Shown piece after piece: positions 1 to 7,877 of a DNA stretch of 64,000 bases. Every line of letters begins with the position of its first letter. Positions within the stretch are counted from its first letter, which is position 1. The position numbers and the translations under genes were made by a program. The notes beneath the pieces were generated by a model. It saw only the letters and a program-made list of their open reading frames with translations. It did no database searches and had not been told where the DNA came from. This DNA comes from Lentzea sp. NBRC 105346. GTDB taxonomy: Bacteria > Actinomycetota > Actinomycetes > Mycobacteriales > Pseudonocardiaceae. Location of the stretch: NCBI RefSeq assembly GCF_030269605.1, contig NZ_BSTQ01000020.1, forward strand, positions 143,350 to 207,349, read 5' to 3'.

Positions 1-2317
1 GCGACGTGTCGATGATCGGACCCGACGTGGCCGAATACGCCGAACTACCGTTGCCTGCCTGCCCGTTGCCCGAGTAAGCACTGCCGAAGGCCGCGTTGCC
101 GGCCAACGTGAGCGGATGGTTCCGGCCACTCGTGTCGGCAGCGGTGGTTCCGCTCTTCTCGTCAAGCAACCAAGCCCCGACGGGACCCGCCGGGTCGGCG
201 ACGTTGAACTTGTACGTCACAGGCTCGGCGAGCCGGTTGCCGGCACGATCGATCGCCTGCACGTACAACATGTTCGTGCCGCCTCGCGTCGGTGTGATCG
301 GCACGACGACCTTGCCGTCCGCGGTCTTGACATCGACGCGGGTCCCGACCGTGCCGCTGTTCAGCGCCCAGGCGTAGTGGTCGATGTCCATTTTGCCGTT
401 CAGGCCGGTGTTGCCGTTCGGTGTGATCGTGAAGTTGCCTGTCCGGCCGACGGGCCCGCCGGGTCCCGTCTGCGGAAAGTCGGTGGAGACGACCGTCGGC
501 GCGTTCGGAGCGACGCTGTCCACCTCGAACTCACAGAGAGCCGACCAGCTGCTGCTCTCGTAATCGCCGGACCACATCTGCCACGTGTAGATGCCGTCCT
601 CAGAGATCCATCTCGACAGCGGCCTGGCCCTGGCGAACGAGCCGGAGGGGATGTTCCCGTCGGCGGCCTCCTGGCCGCCCCACGTGTAGTTGGTGGAAGT
701 TCCCTTGTATACGCGGAACCCCGCGTTCATCGTGCCTTCGTCCAGATCGGACACTCGGGCACGCATTTCCGGAGTGCGGGTGAAGACCGCGGGCCGGCTT
801 TCACCGACGCGGCACGGCAGGGCGTCCGCACCGTTCGGGCCCCATCCCTCCATGCCCAGGTCGGTGGGCGTGTTCGGAATGGTGTTGTAGTGCACCTCGA
901 GGAACGGGTTGAGATCGAACCGGCGCCACGACGCGTCCAGCGAGCTCTCTTCCTTCGCTTTCAGCATGAAGGTGGCATAACTCTGGTTCGTGTCGGCGAT
1001 GTGCCTGACCGCCTTCGTCGCATCGAACTCCGCGAGGCCGTTGGTCTGGCAATAGGGGACGTTGTTCACCGTGTTGTTGTCGGACAGCGAGTACGCCCAC
1101 GCGGGCTGGTTGTTCCAGGTCGTGTTCTCGTCGATCCCGTTGGTCAGCCACAGTTCGGTGGCTGTCGCCTCCGCGCAGTGATGGCTGTGGATGACCTTGG
1201 CGTTGAGCTTCGCCCAATGAATGACTCGGCTGTGCAGCGACCAGGTGTTCATCGCGATGTATGTGCGCGAGATGCCGTTCTGTGTCGCGCCGAGCGAGTA
1301 CGCGTTGAGGTAGCCGGCCTTCAGGTCACCGAGCTGGCCGTCGGTGTGATCGTAGTTGCGCGCGTTCGCCCACTCCGGTGGCGACTGCACCACCGCGTGG
1401 TGTGCTTTGGTGCAGGTGTTGCAGTAGTAGTCCGGATCCAGCCGGACCGGGTACCTGGTACTCGGGTCGGCCAGGAACGCCTGGTTCGGCGTGATCGAGA
1501 CGGTGTTGCTGCCGACCTCGACGGCCATCACCGCGCGCCGCGTGTCCTGCGACGAGTCCACCATGGTCGACGCGTCGCCGCCGAAAACCTGCTGACCGGC
1601 AGCGTTGGTGACCACCAGGCTCTCCGCACGCGGCTGGTCGGACGCCGCGCTCGGCGTCGTGGTCTTGCTGATGGTGACGTTCTTCGTGTGCGACTTGAAG
1701 GTGACCTTCGTCAGCTTCGGGTTCCTCGCCGCCTCGGGCGTCTTCACCACGAGCGACTGGGAGAACCCGGTGAGGGCGGCCTTCAGTTCCAGGTCGACGC
1801 CCGGCAGGATCTCGGGATACGTGGCGGTCGAACCGGAGATCCGCACGGCGGGCAGATCGGTGTCCCAACCGAAGCCGACCTCCGCGGTGTCCTTGACCAG
1901 CTTGGCCACGGGGCCGCGCACCGCCGATCCCGCACCGCCCGCGGTGAACGCCATGGTGACCGGCGCGGCCTTCGGCGCCACCGTGCCGTCTCCGCGCTGC
2001 ACGAGCGTCAGGTCGACGGCGGCCCATGCCCCGTTCTGCTTGACCCGCACGGGAAGCGTGTAGTCGACCAGGGTCCGCGAACCGTCCGGGTTCGCGGTGA
2101 CCTGGGCGGTCTCGGTCGTTTCCGACGAGATCACGATCGGCTTGCCGCTTTCCGCGGCGAGCCGTTCGGCGGTCGCCGCATCGGCTACCTCGTTGGGCAC
2201 CGGACTCTCGGCCGCCGCCACCGACGGCGTCAGACAACCTGTCAAAACGATCACGGCGGTAGCCGCCGTGCTGAACGCGCGCAGGACTGAGCCCCGCGTT
2301 GCCGCGGACGAACGCAT
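1..2317 (-). CDS. Secreted DNRLRE/LamG-type surface protein, C-terminus beyond window
   Basis: The frame opens with an ATG whose complement is at 2315-2317 and runs without a stop to base 1, so at least 772 codons are present and the C-terminus lies outside the window. The N-terminus has Arg residues, a hydrophobic stretch and an LTGC motif, i.e. a Sec signal, perhaps a lipobox. Around residues 60-300 come beta-rich segments of the kind found in large secreted actinomycete proteins; residues about 310-470 resemble a DNRLRE domain (tyrosine- and cysteine-containing NTWSLHSRV-type segment). Next are Ig-like blocks beginning APNAPTVVS, and the last visible residues (GAWLLDEKSG...) look like the start of a LamG/concanavalin-like domain. 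Probably a cell-surface or secreted carbohydrate-binding or repeat-rich protein; the substrate is unknown. Family assignment is by recognition only. Confidence 0.8.
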   Translation of the reverse strand, partial: MRSSAATRGSVLRAFSTAATAVIVLTGCLTPSVAAAESPVPNEVADAATAERLAAESGKPIVISSETTETAQVTANPDGSRTLVDYTLPVRVKQNGAWAAVDLTLVQRGDGTVAPKAAPVTMAFTAGGAGSAVRGPVAKLVKDTAEVGFGWDTDLPAVRISGSTATYPEILPGVDLELKAALTGFSQSLVVKTPEAARNPKLTKVTFKSHTKNVTISKTTTPSAASDQPRAESLVVTNAAGQQVFGGDASTMVDSSQDTRRAVMAVEVGSNTVSITPNQAFLADPSTRYPVRLDPDYYCNTCTKAHHAVVQSPPEWANARNYDHTDGQLGDLKAGYLNAYSLGATQNGISRTYIAMNTWSLHSRVIHWAKLNAKVIHSHHCAEATATELWLTNGIDENTTWNNQPAWAYSLSDNNTVNNVPYCQTNGLAEFDATKAVRHIADTNQSYATFMLKAKEESSLDASWRRFDLNPFLEVHYNTIPNTPTDLGMEGWGPNGADALPCRVGESRPAVFTRTPEMRARVSDLDEGTMNAGFRVYKGTSTNYTWGGQEAADGNIPSGSFARARPLSRWISEDGIYTWQMWSGDYESSSWSALCEFEVDSVAPNAPTVVSTDFPQTGPGGPVGRTGNFTITPNGNTGLNGKMDIDHYAWALNSGTVGTRVDVKTADGKVVVPITPTRGGTNMLYVQAIDRAGNRLAEPVTYKFNVADPAGPVGAWLLDEKSGTTAADTSGRNHPLTLAGNAAFGSAYSGNGQAGNGSSAYSATSGPIIDTS

Positions 2318-2554
2318 GCGTTGTGCCCCCCTGAGCCGGTAATCCGGCTCCCCCCTAGACCTGGTCCCCCGACCGTGCCGAAAGCACTATCCCGACAGTC
2401 CGCCCGGTTGGGAATGCTGCCGAACGGAGTAACTTCGTCACTCTACGCACAGTAGGTGACCAGCGTCATACAAGTGTCCGTGCGTCTGGAGCGGCCGCCG
2501 CGATGGGCGCGACAACGGAAAGCCCTTTCTCGGCCTCGGCGCGTTTCACCGAGC

Positions 2555-2707
2555 TCACCGATCCCTGACCTTCTGGTGCTTCGAGTTCTTCGCCATCGCG
2601 GCCGCCCCGACCCACGTCCTCAGACAGCCGGTCAAAACGATCGCGGCGGTTGCCGCCGTGCCGAATGTGCGCAGGACTGAGCCCCGCGATCTCGCGGACG
2701 AACGCAT
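2555..2707 (-). pseudogene. Duplicated 5' end (signal peptide) of the neighbouring secreted-protein gene
   Basis: This 50-codon reading frame begins MRSSARSRGSVLRTF, nearly the same as the MRSSAATRGSVLRAF start of the large secreted protein at 2317, and shares its signal region up to the LTGC motif. After about 30 residues the similarity stops and a short basic tail (ending KHQKVRDR) leads to a stop. The DNA upstream of both starts is also related (shared GAGCCGG and GCACTATCCC words), so the copy included the promoter. Most likely the relic of a second copy of the large gene after loss of its body; it might still be expressed as a short secreted peptide. The rest of 2318-2982 holds no other gene I can support. 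Confidence 0.6.
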
Positions 2708-2982
2708 TTGTTGCTCCCCAGAGCCGGATCTCACCCGGCGGGTTCCGAACGGTCCCACCGACCGTCGCCGGAGCACTATCCCCCCGGTTCGCAGGAATGC
2801 GTATGCCGCCATTCGGAGCAACTTCGCACAGTCACGAACGGCCAGGCGTGCGACGTCACGCATCGTCTACATCTCTTGGTGGACAACCGAAGTCCGCTTC
2901 CGGTCTGACTCCGGCAAAGCACCCTTGTGCTCTGCTGGTCCTCGCTACCGTCGGGGCCTCGTTCTACCTCAAGGGGGAAGAG

Positions 2983-3525
2983 ATGAACGATCGACGAGTG
3001 TTGGCGGTGCTCATAAAAGCCGGTGACACGACACTGAACCGGCCGCTCGGGGTGGGTGGCCTGGTCAACGAGAACGTCGCGCTGGTCGCACTGGACGAGA
3101 AGGCCGAGCTGGGGCGGTTGAACGAGCTGGAGGTGCTCGTCACGCCCGTGCCGCTGCAGGACGGTGAAGAGGTCGAACGGATCCGGCCCGAGAGGCTGAT
3201 GGTCGCGAAGCTGACCGGAGCCAAAGAGACGTTCGCCGCGATCCGGCTGATGCACCCGTCGCGCTACCGGCCGGGATGTCCGTCGTTCACCAAACCGGCG
3301 TTGCAAAAGGCGATGGCCGAGGAGAACGACATCTGGCTCGGGGCGCAGCGGGTCACCGCGCTCGGGGCCCGGATGTCGGAGGACGAGGTCACGAAGGCTT
3401 TGGAGAACGCGCTGGCCGCCGAGGAGGCGTACCACGTGCGCAACTTCCAGTCGCTCACGGACCTGACCGCGGCCGAACTGACGGCGAACTGCTTCATCAA
3501 TTGCTCGGAGTCGTGCCGGCGTTGA
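2983..3525 (+). CDS. 180-aa hypothetical protein with Cys-rich C-terminal tail, first gene of a two-component operon
   Basis: The ATG at 2983 follows a strong GGGGGAAGAG ribosome site, and the stop at 3523-3525 lies 16 bases before the kinase start, so the gene leads an operon with the sensor kinase and response regulator. I do not recognise the family. The first ~75 residues alternate hydrophobic and charged residues, compatible with a beta-rich fold; residues ~115-150 look helical and acidic. The last 16 residues hold three cysteines with interspersed Ser/Thr (ELTANCFINCSESCRR), reminiscent of the core of a ribosomally made modified peptide. No modification enzyme, protease or exporter is nearby, so that reading is only a hypothesis; metal or redox sensing by the Cys tail, signalled through the adjacent kinase, is an equal alternative. 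Confidence 0.8.
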   Translation: MNDRRVLAVLIKAGDTTLNRPLGVGGLVNENVALVALDEKAELGRLNELEVLVTPVPLQDGEEVERIRPERLMVAKLTGAKETFAAIRLMHPSRYRPGCPSFTKPALQKAMAEENDIWLGAQRVTALGARMSEDEVTKALENALAAEEAYHVRNFQSLTDLTAAELTANCFINCSESCRR

Positions 3526-3541
3526 CTCGAGGAGAATGCGG

Positions 3542-4690
3542 ATGAAGGGTCGGCTGAGGGACATGGCTCTGGCCACGGCCCTGTTCGCGTTCGACGTCTT
3601 CGGGTTCTGGGCACCGGCGCCCTGGCTGTGGATCGCGCTGGGGGCCGGCGCGCCGCTCGCGTTGTGCTGGCGCCGGGTGCATCCGCGCGCGGTGTTCTTC
3701 ATCGTGTGGGCGCACACGGTGGGGTTGCTGGCTTTCATGCCCGTGCCGGGGCCGCGGCCCACGTTCGTCATGCTGCTCGCGTTGTACACGGTGGCGGCCT
3801 ATTCGACGAAGTTGTGGTCGTTCGTCGGGCTGGCCGCCTCGGTGGTGCCCGCCGCGCTCTACATCTGGCGCGAGACCAAGCTCGCGGAGCCGGGGCACGG
3901 GATAGACGCGTTGGCCGCGACCGGTGTCTTCTACCTCGTCGTCTACCTGGCCACGTGGGCGATCGCGCGGTTGCGGGCTCAGCACCGCGTGTTCGTGCTG
4001 GAGTCGCAACGGCGGGAGGAGGCGGAGGCGTTTCTCGCCGTTGCGGCGGAACGGAATCGCATCGCGGCCGAGCTGCACGACATCGTGGCGCACTCGGTGA
4101 CGGTCATGGTGTTGCAGGCCGCCGGGGCGCGCGGGAAGGACATCAGTCCGGAGACCGACCGGGCGCTGACGAACATCGAGCAGGCCGGGCAGCAGGCGAT
4201 GGTGGAGCTGCGCCGGCTGCTCAAGCTGGTGCAGGAGGGTGAGCAGCGGACGTTCCAGCCCGCGCCTGGCGTGCATCAGATCGGCGGGCTCGTCGAGGTG
4301 ATCCGGTCGGCCGGGCCGTCCGTCGAGCTGCACCAGGAGGGGCCGCCGGCCGAGCTCACGCCTAGTGTGGATCTTGCCGCGTACCGCGTGGTGCAGGAGG
4401 CGTTGACGAACGTGGCGAAGCACGCGGGGGCGCACGCGCACGCCGTGGTGACGATGCGGTGGGAAACGGACCATCTCGTCATCGAGGTGCGGGACAATGG
4501 GCGTTGCGAACCGGTCGTGGCGGCTCTCTCCACCGGACACGGGCTGAGCAAGCTGCGGGAACGCGTCCAGTCCGCGTGCGGAACGTTGTCGGCGGGGCCG
4601 GTGGGGGACGGCGGGTTCCTCGTGAAGGCCACCCTGCCGACGCAACGGGGGGACGGAGCCGATGACGATCCGGGTGTTGGTGGCGGATGA
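3542..4690 (+). CDS. NarL-type sensor histidine kinase
   Basis: An N-terminal half with about four to five membrane segments (residues ~8-140) is followed by a HisKA_3 dimerisation domain with the phospho-acceptor motif ELHDIVAHSV (His near residue 179) and a HATPase domain with N box EALTNVAKHAG and G box DNGR...GHGLSKLRERV. This is the usual build of DesK/NarX-type kinases that autophosphorylate on His and pass phosphate to a LuxR-class regulator. I chose the ATG at 3542 because GAGGAG at 3529-3534 is seven bases upstream; an ATG at 3536 sits too close to that site. The 3' end overlaps the regulator gene by 29 bases, indicating translational coupling. The signal sensed is unknown; a short extracytoplasmic loop suggests an intramembrane or envelope signal. 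Confidence 0.93.
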   Translation: MKGRLRDMALATALFAFDVFGFWAPAPWLWIALGAGAPLALCWRRVHPRAVFFIVWAHTVGLLAFMPVPGPRPTFVMLLALYTVAAYSTKLWSFVGLAASVVPAALYIWRETKLAEPGHGIDALAATGVFYLVVYLATWAIARLRAQHRVFVLESQRREEAEAFLAVAAERNRIAAELHDIVAHSVTVMVLQAAGARGKDISPETDRALTNIEQAGQQAMVELRRLLKLVQEGEQRTFQPAPGVHQIGGLVEVIRSAGPSVELHQEGPPAELTPSVDLAAYRVVQEALTNVAKHAGAHAHAVVTMRWETDHLVIEVRDNGRCEPVVAALSTGHGLSKLRERVQSACGTLSAGPVGDGGFLVKATLPTQRGDGADDDPGVGGG

Positions 4691-5345
4691 CCAGGACCTC
4701 GTGCGCGAGGGCATCGGGATGCTGCTGCAGCGCGAGGAGGGCATCGAGGTCGTCGGCGACGCGCGCAACGGGCACGAGGCCGTCGCGAAGGCGCGCGAGC
4801 TGCAGCCCGACATCGTGCTGATGGACGTGCGGATGCCCGAGCTCGACGGCGTCTCCGCCACGAGCGTGATCACCGCGGACGACTTCTCGGCGGACCCGGA
4901 CCGGCCGATCAAGGTGCTGGTGCTGACCACGTACAACGTCGGCGCGGCGGTGCGCGACGCGCTGCGCAAGGGCGCGTCGGGGTTTCTGCTCAAGGACCGC
5001 GCCAGCACGGATCTCATGGCCGCGGTCAAGGTCGTCGCCCGCGGCGAGGCGTGGCTGGACCCGGCCGTCACGCTGGATCTCATCGCCGAACTGAGGGCCG
5101 TGCCGGAGTCGACGTTCGCGGCGCGCGACCGGCTCGGTCAGCTGACGCCGCGAGAGGCCGAGGTGCTCACGCACATCGCCCGCGGCATGTCGAACTCCGA
5201 GATCGCGCAACGGCTGGTGCTCGGCGAGGCGACGGTCAAGACGCACGTCGGCCGGATCCTGATGAAGCTGGACCTGCGCGACCGGGCACAGGCGGTCGCC
5301 GTCGCGTACCAGAGCGGGCTGGTCCGGGTCACCGGACTGGACTAA
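4662..5345 (+). CDS. NarL/LuxR-family response regulator
   Basis: 227 residues with a receiver domain (acidic pair VADDQD near the start, phospho-acceptor Asp55 in VLMDVRMPE, conserved Thr in LTTYN and Lys in FLLKD) and a C-terminal LuxR helix-turn-helix (LTPREAEVLTHIARGMSNSEIA then a TVKTHVGRILMKL recognition helix). It is the cognate partner of the overlapping upstream kinase. Phosphorylation is expected to drive dimerisation and DNA binding. Targets are not visible, but the co-transcribed 180-aa gene is the obvious first candidate. A terminator hairpin lies 90 bases downstream. Confidence 0.95.
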   Translation: MTIRVLVADDQDLVREGIGMLLQREEGIEVVGDARNGHEAVAKARELQPDIVLMDVRMPELDGVSATSVITADDFSADPDRPIKVLVLTTYNVGAAVRDALRKGASGFLLKDRASTDLMAAVKVVARGEAWLDPAVTLDLIAELRAVPESTFAARDRLGQLTPREAEVLTHIARGMSNSEIAQRLVLGEATVKTHVGRILMKLDLRDRAQAVAVAYQSGLVRVTGLD

Positions 5346-5435
5346 CTACTCCCCCAGGCGGACGCGCGAAATCCGATCTGAGGTTGACGCGCCGTGAGCC
5401 ACCGTCGGGAAAGCATGTCGGTGGGGGGAGGAACC

Positions 5436-5479
5436 AGGAGGTCAGTGCCCGGCTGCGGGGCCGGTAACGCTGACCTCCT
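5436..5479. terminator. Bidirectional terminator hairpin between convergent genes
   Basis: AGGAGGTCAG at 5436-5445 pairs perfectly with CTGACCTCCT at 5470-5479, and a second GC-rich stem (CCCGGC/GCCGG) nests inside. It lies between the ends of the response regulator and the convergent DUF5130 gene and probably ends transcription from both sides. Confidence 0.75.
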
Positions 5480-5488
5480 GCCACCCGT

Positions 5489-5968
5489 TCACGAACGCGG
5501 TGCGCGACCCGCCTGGTCGGTCAGCATGCGCAGGCCGCTGACGAGACCACCCGCGAGGTCGCCCTCCTTGAAGGACGCGACCATGCTCATCACGGCGAGC
5601 TTGGCGCCACGGTCGGGGAGCCTGCGGTGCGACTCCTCGCCGGTGACGATCTCTACGGCGCGCTCGCCCGGCGACACCGCGACGAGCACGGCGTTGGCGG
5701 GGTGCGCGGTCTGCGAGTGCAGCTCCTCGGCGCGGGCGCGGGTGTCCTTGCCCAGCTCACCCAGGTACACGCTGAATTCGAGGCCGGTCGTGCGGCTCGA
5801 CAGCGTCAGCGCCTCGTCCAGGGCGGCCAGCTGGGTCGGCGAGAACGGCAGCTCCGGGGCGTGCGGCTCGTACATCTTCGCGACGGACAGGCGACCGCTG
5901 TTGGTGATCACCTCTCCGATCCCGAGCTCGCGGTTCGGGTCGACCTTCTCGATCTCACCAGTTGCCAC
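5489..5968 (-). CDS. DUF5130-family protein (TPM/phosphatase-like)
   Basis: 159 residues, a soluble alpha/beta protein with the segments FSPTQLAALDEAL, GLEFSVYLGEL, VLVAVSPGERAVEIVTGEE and LAVMSMVASFKEGDLAGGL that I associate with the actinobacterial DUF5130 family, distantly related to TPM-domain proteins. I chose the GTG at 5968, preceded by GGGGAGGT at good spacing; a longer frame from 6028 would add a Pro/Arg-rich extension that is really the other frame of the upstream gene. It overlaps the CtaJ-like gene by 14 bases and so is probably co-translated with it. Precise function unknown; a role near the cytoplasmic membrane or respiratory complex is inferred only from that coupling. Confidence 0.75.
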   Translation of the reverse strand: MATGEIEKVDPNRELGIGEVITNSGRLSVAKMYEPHAPELPFSPTQLAALDEALTLSSRTTGLEFSVYLGELGKDTRARAEELHSQTAHPANAVLVAVSPGERAVEIVTGEESHRRLPDRGAKLAVMSMVASFKEGDLAGGLVSGLRMLTDQAGRAPRS

Positions 5969-6200
5969 GGGCACCTCCCCTGGCCGTCCGTCCACCTTCG
6001 ACGGTGACGGGCTCGGACGAGTGCGCACGGTTCAACCCGGCGGGGTTGGCACTCCACCACACGGGGGCGTAGCCCCACTCCTGCCCCGGCCGGTACCGGG
6101 GAATCCGGGTGGCCTTGGGCCTCAGCGTCAGCAGCATGATCACGCCGTAGATGGCCAGCGGGATCAGCGCGAAGACGAGGACGGTCTCCACGATGGTCAC
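5955..6200 (-). CDS. Small membrane protein, CtaJ-like (aa3 oxidase accessory subunit)
   Basis: 81 residues: one transmembrane helix right at the N-terminus (VETVLVFALIPLAIYGVIMLLTL), then a basic segment and the motif RYRPGQEWGYAPVWW, which I recall from small actinobacterial proteins annotated as the aa3-type cytochrome oxidase subunit CtaJ. The GTG at 6200 is the start that places the helix at the N-terminus; the longer frame to 6359 is unlikely. The C-terminal tail is low-complexity and overlaps the start of the DUF5130 gene by 14 bases. If the assignment is right, the protein sits at the edge of the bcc-aa3 respiratory supercomplex. Function is from family memory, not shown by the sequence alone. 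Confidence 0.6.
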   Translation of the reverse strand: MTIVETVLVFALIPLAIYGVIMLLTLRPKATRIPRYRPGQEWGYAPVWWSANPAGLNRAHSSEPVTVEGGRTARGGARGNW

Positions 6201-6557
6201 GGGCGGTACGGTAGCCGACTTCACCCGTGCGCGAGCGGCCGGGCCAGCGTGATCGCGGTCAACATCATCGCGAGGCCCTGGGGTGACTGGTCTGCGACCG
6301 AATTTCGACGCGCCGCCTGACAGATCTGTCGTGACGAATATCACGTTCCACCACTTCAAGCGTCACACACCGTGTTCATACCGGCTAGTAGAGGCAGTGA
6401 GCGCTCTCGTGCGGCGCAGCGGTTACACCCGGTAGGCCTTCACCCGGACGGCGGCGAACGGGTGCCGGTTTGGGGTCTTGTCCCTGGAACAACCGGCTTC
6501 TAGCTTTTCACCTATACGGGTCTTGCGCACCCGCCTGACCGTCCTGGAGGACACAAA
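6201..6557. promoter_or_regulatory. Divergent intergenic region upstream of the octapeptide-repeat gene
   Basis: About 357 bases separate the divergent CtaJ-like and repeat-protein genes. No gene is visible. The segment must carry both promoters; TATACG near 6515 upstream of the repeat gene is a possible -10 element but I see no convincing -35. A clear GGAGGA ribosome site lies just before the ATG at 6558. Confidence 0.4.
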
Positions 6558-7052
6558 ATGTTGACGACGAACCGCCCCCAGGCATGCCTTCTCACCCTTC
6601 CGACGTACAAGGACGATTCAGTGCGTATTACGGCTAGTGACTCCGTTCGCATCACTGCGGGTGACTCCGTTCGGATCACTGCGGGCGATTCGGTGCGGAT
6701 CACGGCGGGCGACTCGGTCAGGATCACGGCTGGCGACTCGGTCAGGATCACGTGCGGCGACAGCGTCCGGATCACCATGGACGACTCGGTGCGCATCACC
6801 ATGGGCGACAGCGTCCGCATCACGATGGACGATTCCGTGCGGATCACCGCCGGGGACAGCGTCCGCATCACGGCCGGCGACTCCGTGCGCATCACTGCGG
6901 GTGACAGCGTCCGCATCACGTGCGACGACGACTCGGTCCGCATCACGGCTGAGGACTCCGTGCGCATCACCATGAACGACAGCGTGCGCATCACGATGGG
7001 CGACAGCGTCCGCATCACGGCCCGCCGGGAAGAACTCGCCCTGGCGGCCTGA
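6558..7052 (+). CDS. Octapeptide-repeat protein (17 x D-S-V-R-I-T-x-x), unknown family
   Basis: 164 residues: a 19-residue leader (MLTTNRPQACLLTLPTYKD) with no signal peptide, then residues 20-156 consisting solely of 17 copies of DSVRITxx, then a short tail REELALAA. The first six positions D-S-V-R-I-T are invariant in every copy; the last two vary (AG seven times, also AS, CG, MD, MG, CD, AE, MN, AR), and one extra Asp sits after copy 13. Codons vary widely between copies (Ser by TCA, TCC, TCG and AGC), so the peptide rather than the DNA is conserved, which argues for a translated, selected protein. The alternating S-V-R-I-T pattern with a turn at AGD predicts a regular beta-solenoid or fibre. 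GGAGGA precedes the ATG. I know no named family; structural scaffold, ice- or mineral-interacting solenoid, or multi-core peptide precursor are all open. Confidence 0.85.
   Translation: MLTTNRPQACLLTLPTYKDDSVRITASDSVRITAGDSVRITAGDSVRITAGDSVRITAGDSVRITCGDSVRITMDDSVRITMGDSVRITMDDSVRITAGDSVRITAGDSVRITAGDSVRITCDDDSVRITAEDSVRITMNDSVRITMGDSVRITARREELALAA
6615..7025 (+). repeat. 17 tandem 24-bp coding repeats
   Basis: In-frame 24-base units encoding D-S-V-R-I-T plus two variable residues, with one 3-base insertion after unit 13. The units differ at many third positions and even between the two serine codon families. The lack of stops in the unit makes other frames on both strands open, producing spurious reading frames there. 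Confidence 0.95.
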
Positions 7053-7067
7053 CAAAGGTCAGGCCGC
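7044..7067. terminator. Shared hairpin containing both stop codons of convergent genes
   Basis: GCGGCCTGAC (7044-7053) and GTCAGGCCGC (7058-7067) form a perfect 10-bp stem with an AAAG loop. The stem contains the TGA of the repeat gene (7050-7052) and, on the other strand, the TGA of the HNH gene (7059-7061). It probably terminates both. Confidence 0.8.
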
Positions 7068-7727
7068 GGGCTCGCCCAGGTACGGCAACCACTGCGGGTC
7101 GGCCTCCGCCACACCCGCCAGCAGCCTCCAATGCGGACCCCGCGGCGCCGCGGGCACCACGCGCAGCCGCCAACCCAACTCGGACAGCAACTTGTCCGCC
7201 TTGCGGTGGTTGCACTTCGCGCAGCACGCGACGCAGTTGGTCCAGGTGTGAGGCCCGCCGCGAGAGCGCGGCACCACGTGGTCGATGGTCTCGGCGCGAC
7301 CGCCGCAGTAAGCGCAGCGATAGCGGTCGCGGTGCATCAGCCCGGCGCGCGTCAGCGGGACGCGGCCGCGGTACGGGACACGCACGTAGTTGCTCAGCCG
7401 GATCACGGACGGCACGAGGACCTCGGACGTCGAGGAGTGCAGGACGAGCCCGGCGGGGTCACCGTGCACGACCTCGGCCTTTCCGCAGACCACCAGCACG
7501 ACCGCGCGACGAAGAGAGAGCGCGGTCAGCGGTTCGAACGTGGCGTTGAGCAGGAGTACTTTGCGTCTTCCCCAGGGGAAGACGACCGGGGTATGACCGG
7601 CACCTCCCCCATCGCGATCCCCATCCGGCACGGCGTGCACAGAAGACTTATTTCGGCCAGAGGGGATCACCGGCGCTGTCCCACCCGTTACGGGGGCGCC
7701 GATAGGGGTCGGTTGTCGGTCTGGCAC
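7059..7727 (-). CDS. HNH endonuclease family protein
   Basis: 222 residues. A central region (LLLNATFEPLTALSLRRAVVLVVCGKAEVV, then VIRLSNYVRVPY) precedes an HNH domain with zinc ligands CAYCG and CVACCAKCNHRKAD around the core IDHVVPRSRGG. This is the conserved stand-alone actinobacterial HNH protein, expected to be a metal-dependent DNA endonuclease; its cellular role is not settled. The GTG at 7727 is preceded by GGAGGT six bases away, which supports this start. The first ~50 residues are Pro/Gly-rich and probably disordered. It converges on the octapeptide-repeat gene with only six bases between the two stop codons. Confidence 0.9.
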   Translation of the reverse strand: MPDRQPTPIGAPVTGGTAPVIPSGRNKSSVHAVPDGDRDGGGAGHTPVVFPWGRRKVLLLNATFEPLTALSLRRAVVLVVCGKAEVVHGDPAGLVLHSSTSEVLVPSVIRLSNYVRVPYRGRVPLTRAGLMHRDRYRCAYCGGRAETIDHVVPRSRGGPHTWTNCVACCAKCNHRKADKLLSELGWRLRVVPAAPRGPHWRLLAGVAEADPQWLPYLGEPAA

Positions 7728-7877
7728 GCGACCACCTCCACCGGTTCAGCCATAGCAGACCACAGATCACCCTCAAAAATCACGTGTGATACGTGACGCG
7801 TCATGGATGTGTGATCGAAACCTGCGTGAACAGCTCCCTATCGGAGATGGTTTTCATCACCCGCTACCCTTGACAAG

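Noticed and set aside
116..2290. A 724-codon plus-strand frame
   Set aside because: Shadow of the secreted-protein gene on the minus strand, which has a signal peptide and recognisable domains.
6615..7025. CRISPR-like array of 24-bp repeats
   Set aside because: Units are contiguous without spacers, in frame, and vary at synonymous sites; it is a coding repeat.
6512..7114. A 200-codon minus-strand frame with M-R-T-E-S-type repeats
   Set aside because: Follows automatically from the stop-free 24-bp unit; lacks a good ribosome site and the residue pattern is less constrained than on the plus strand.
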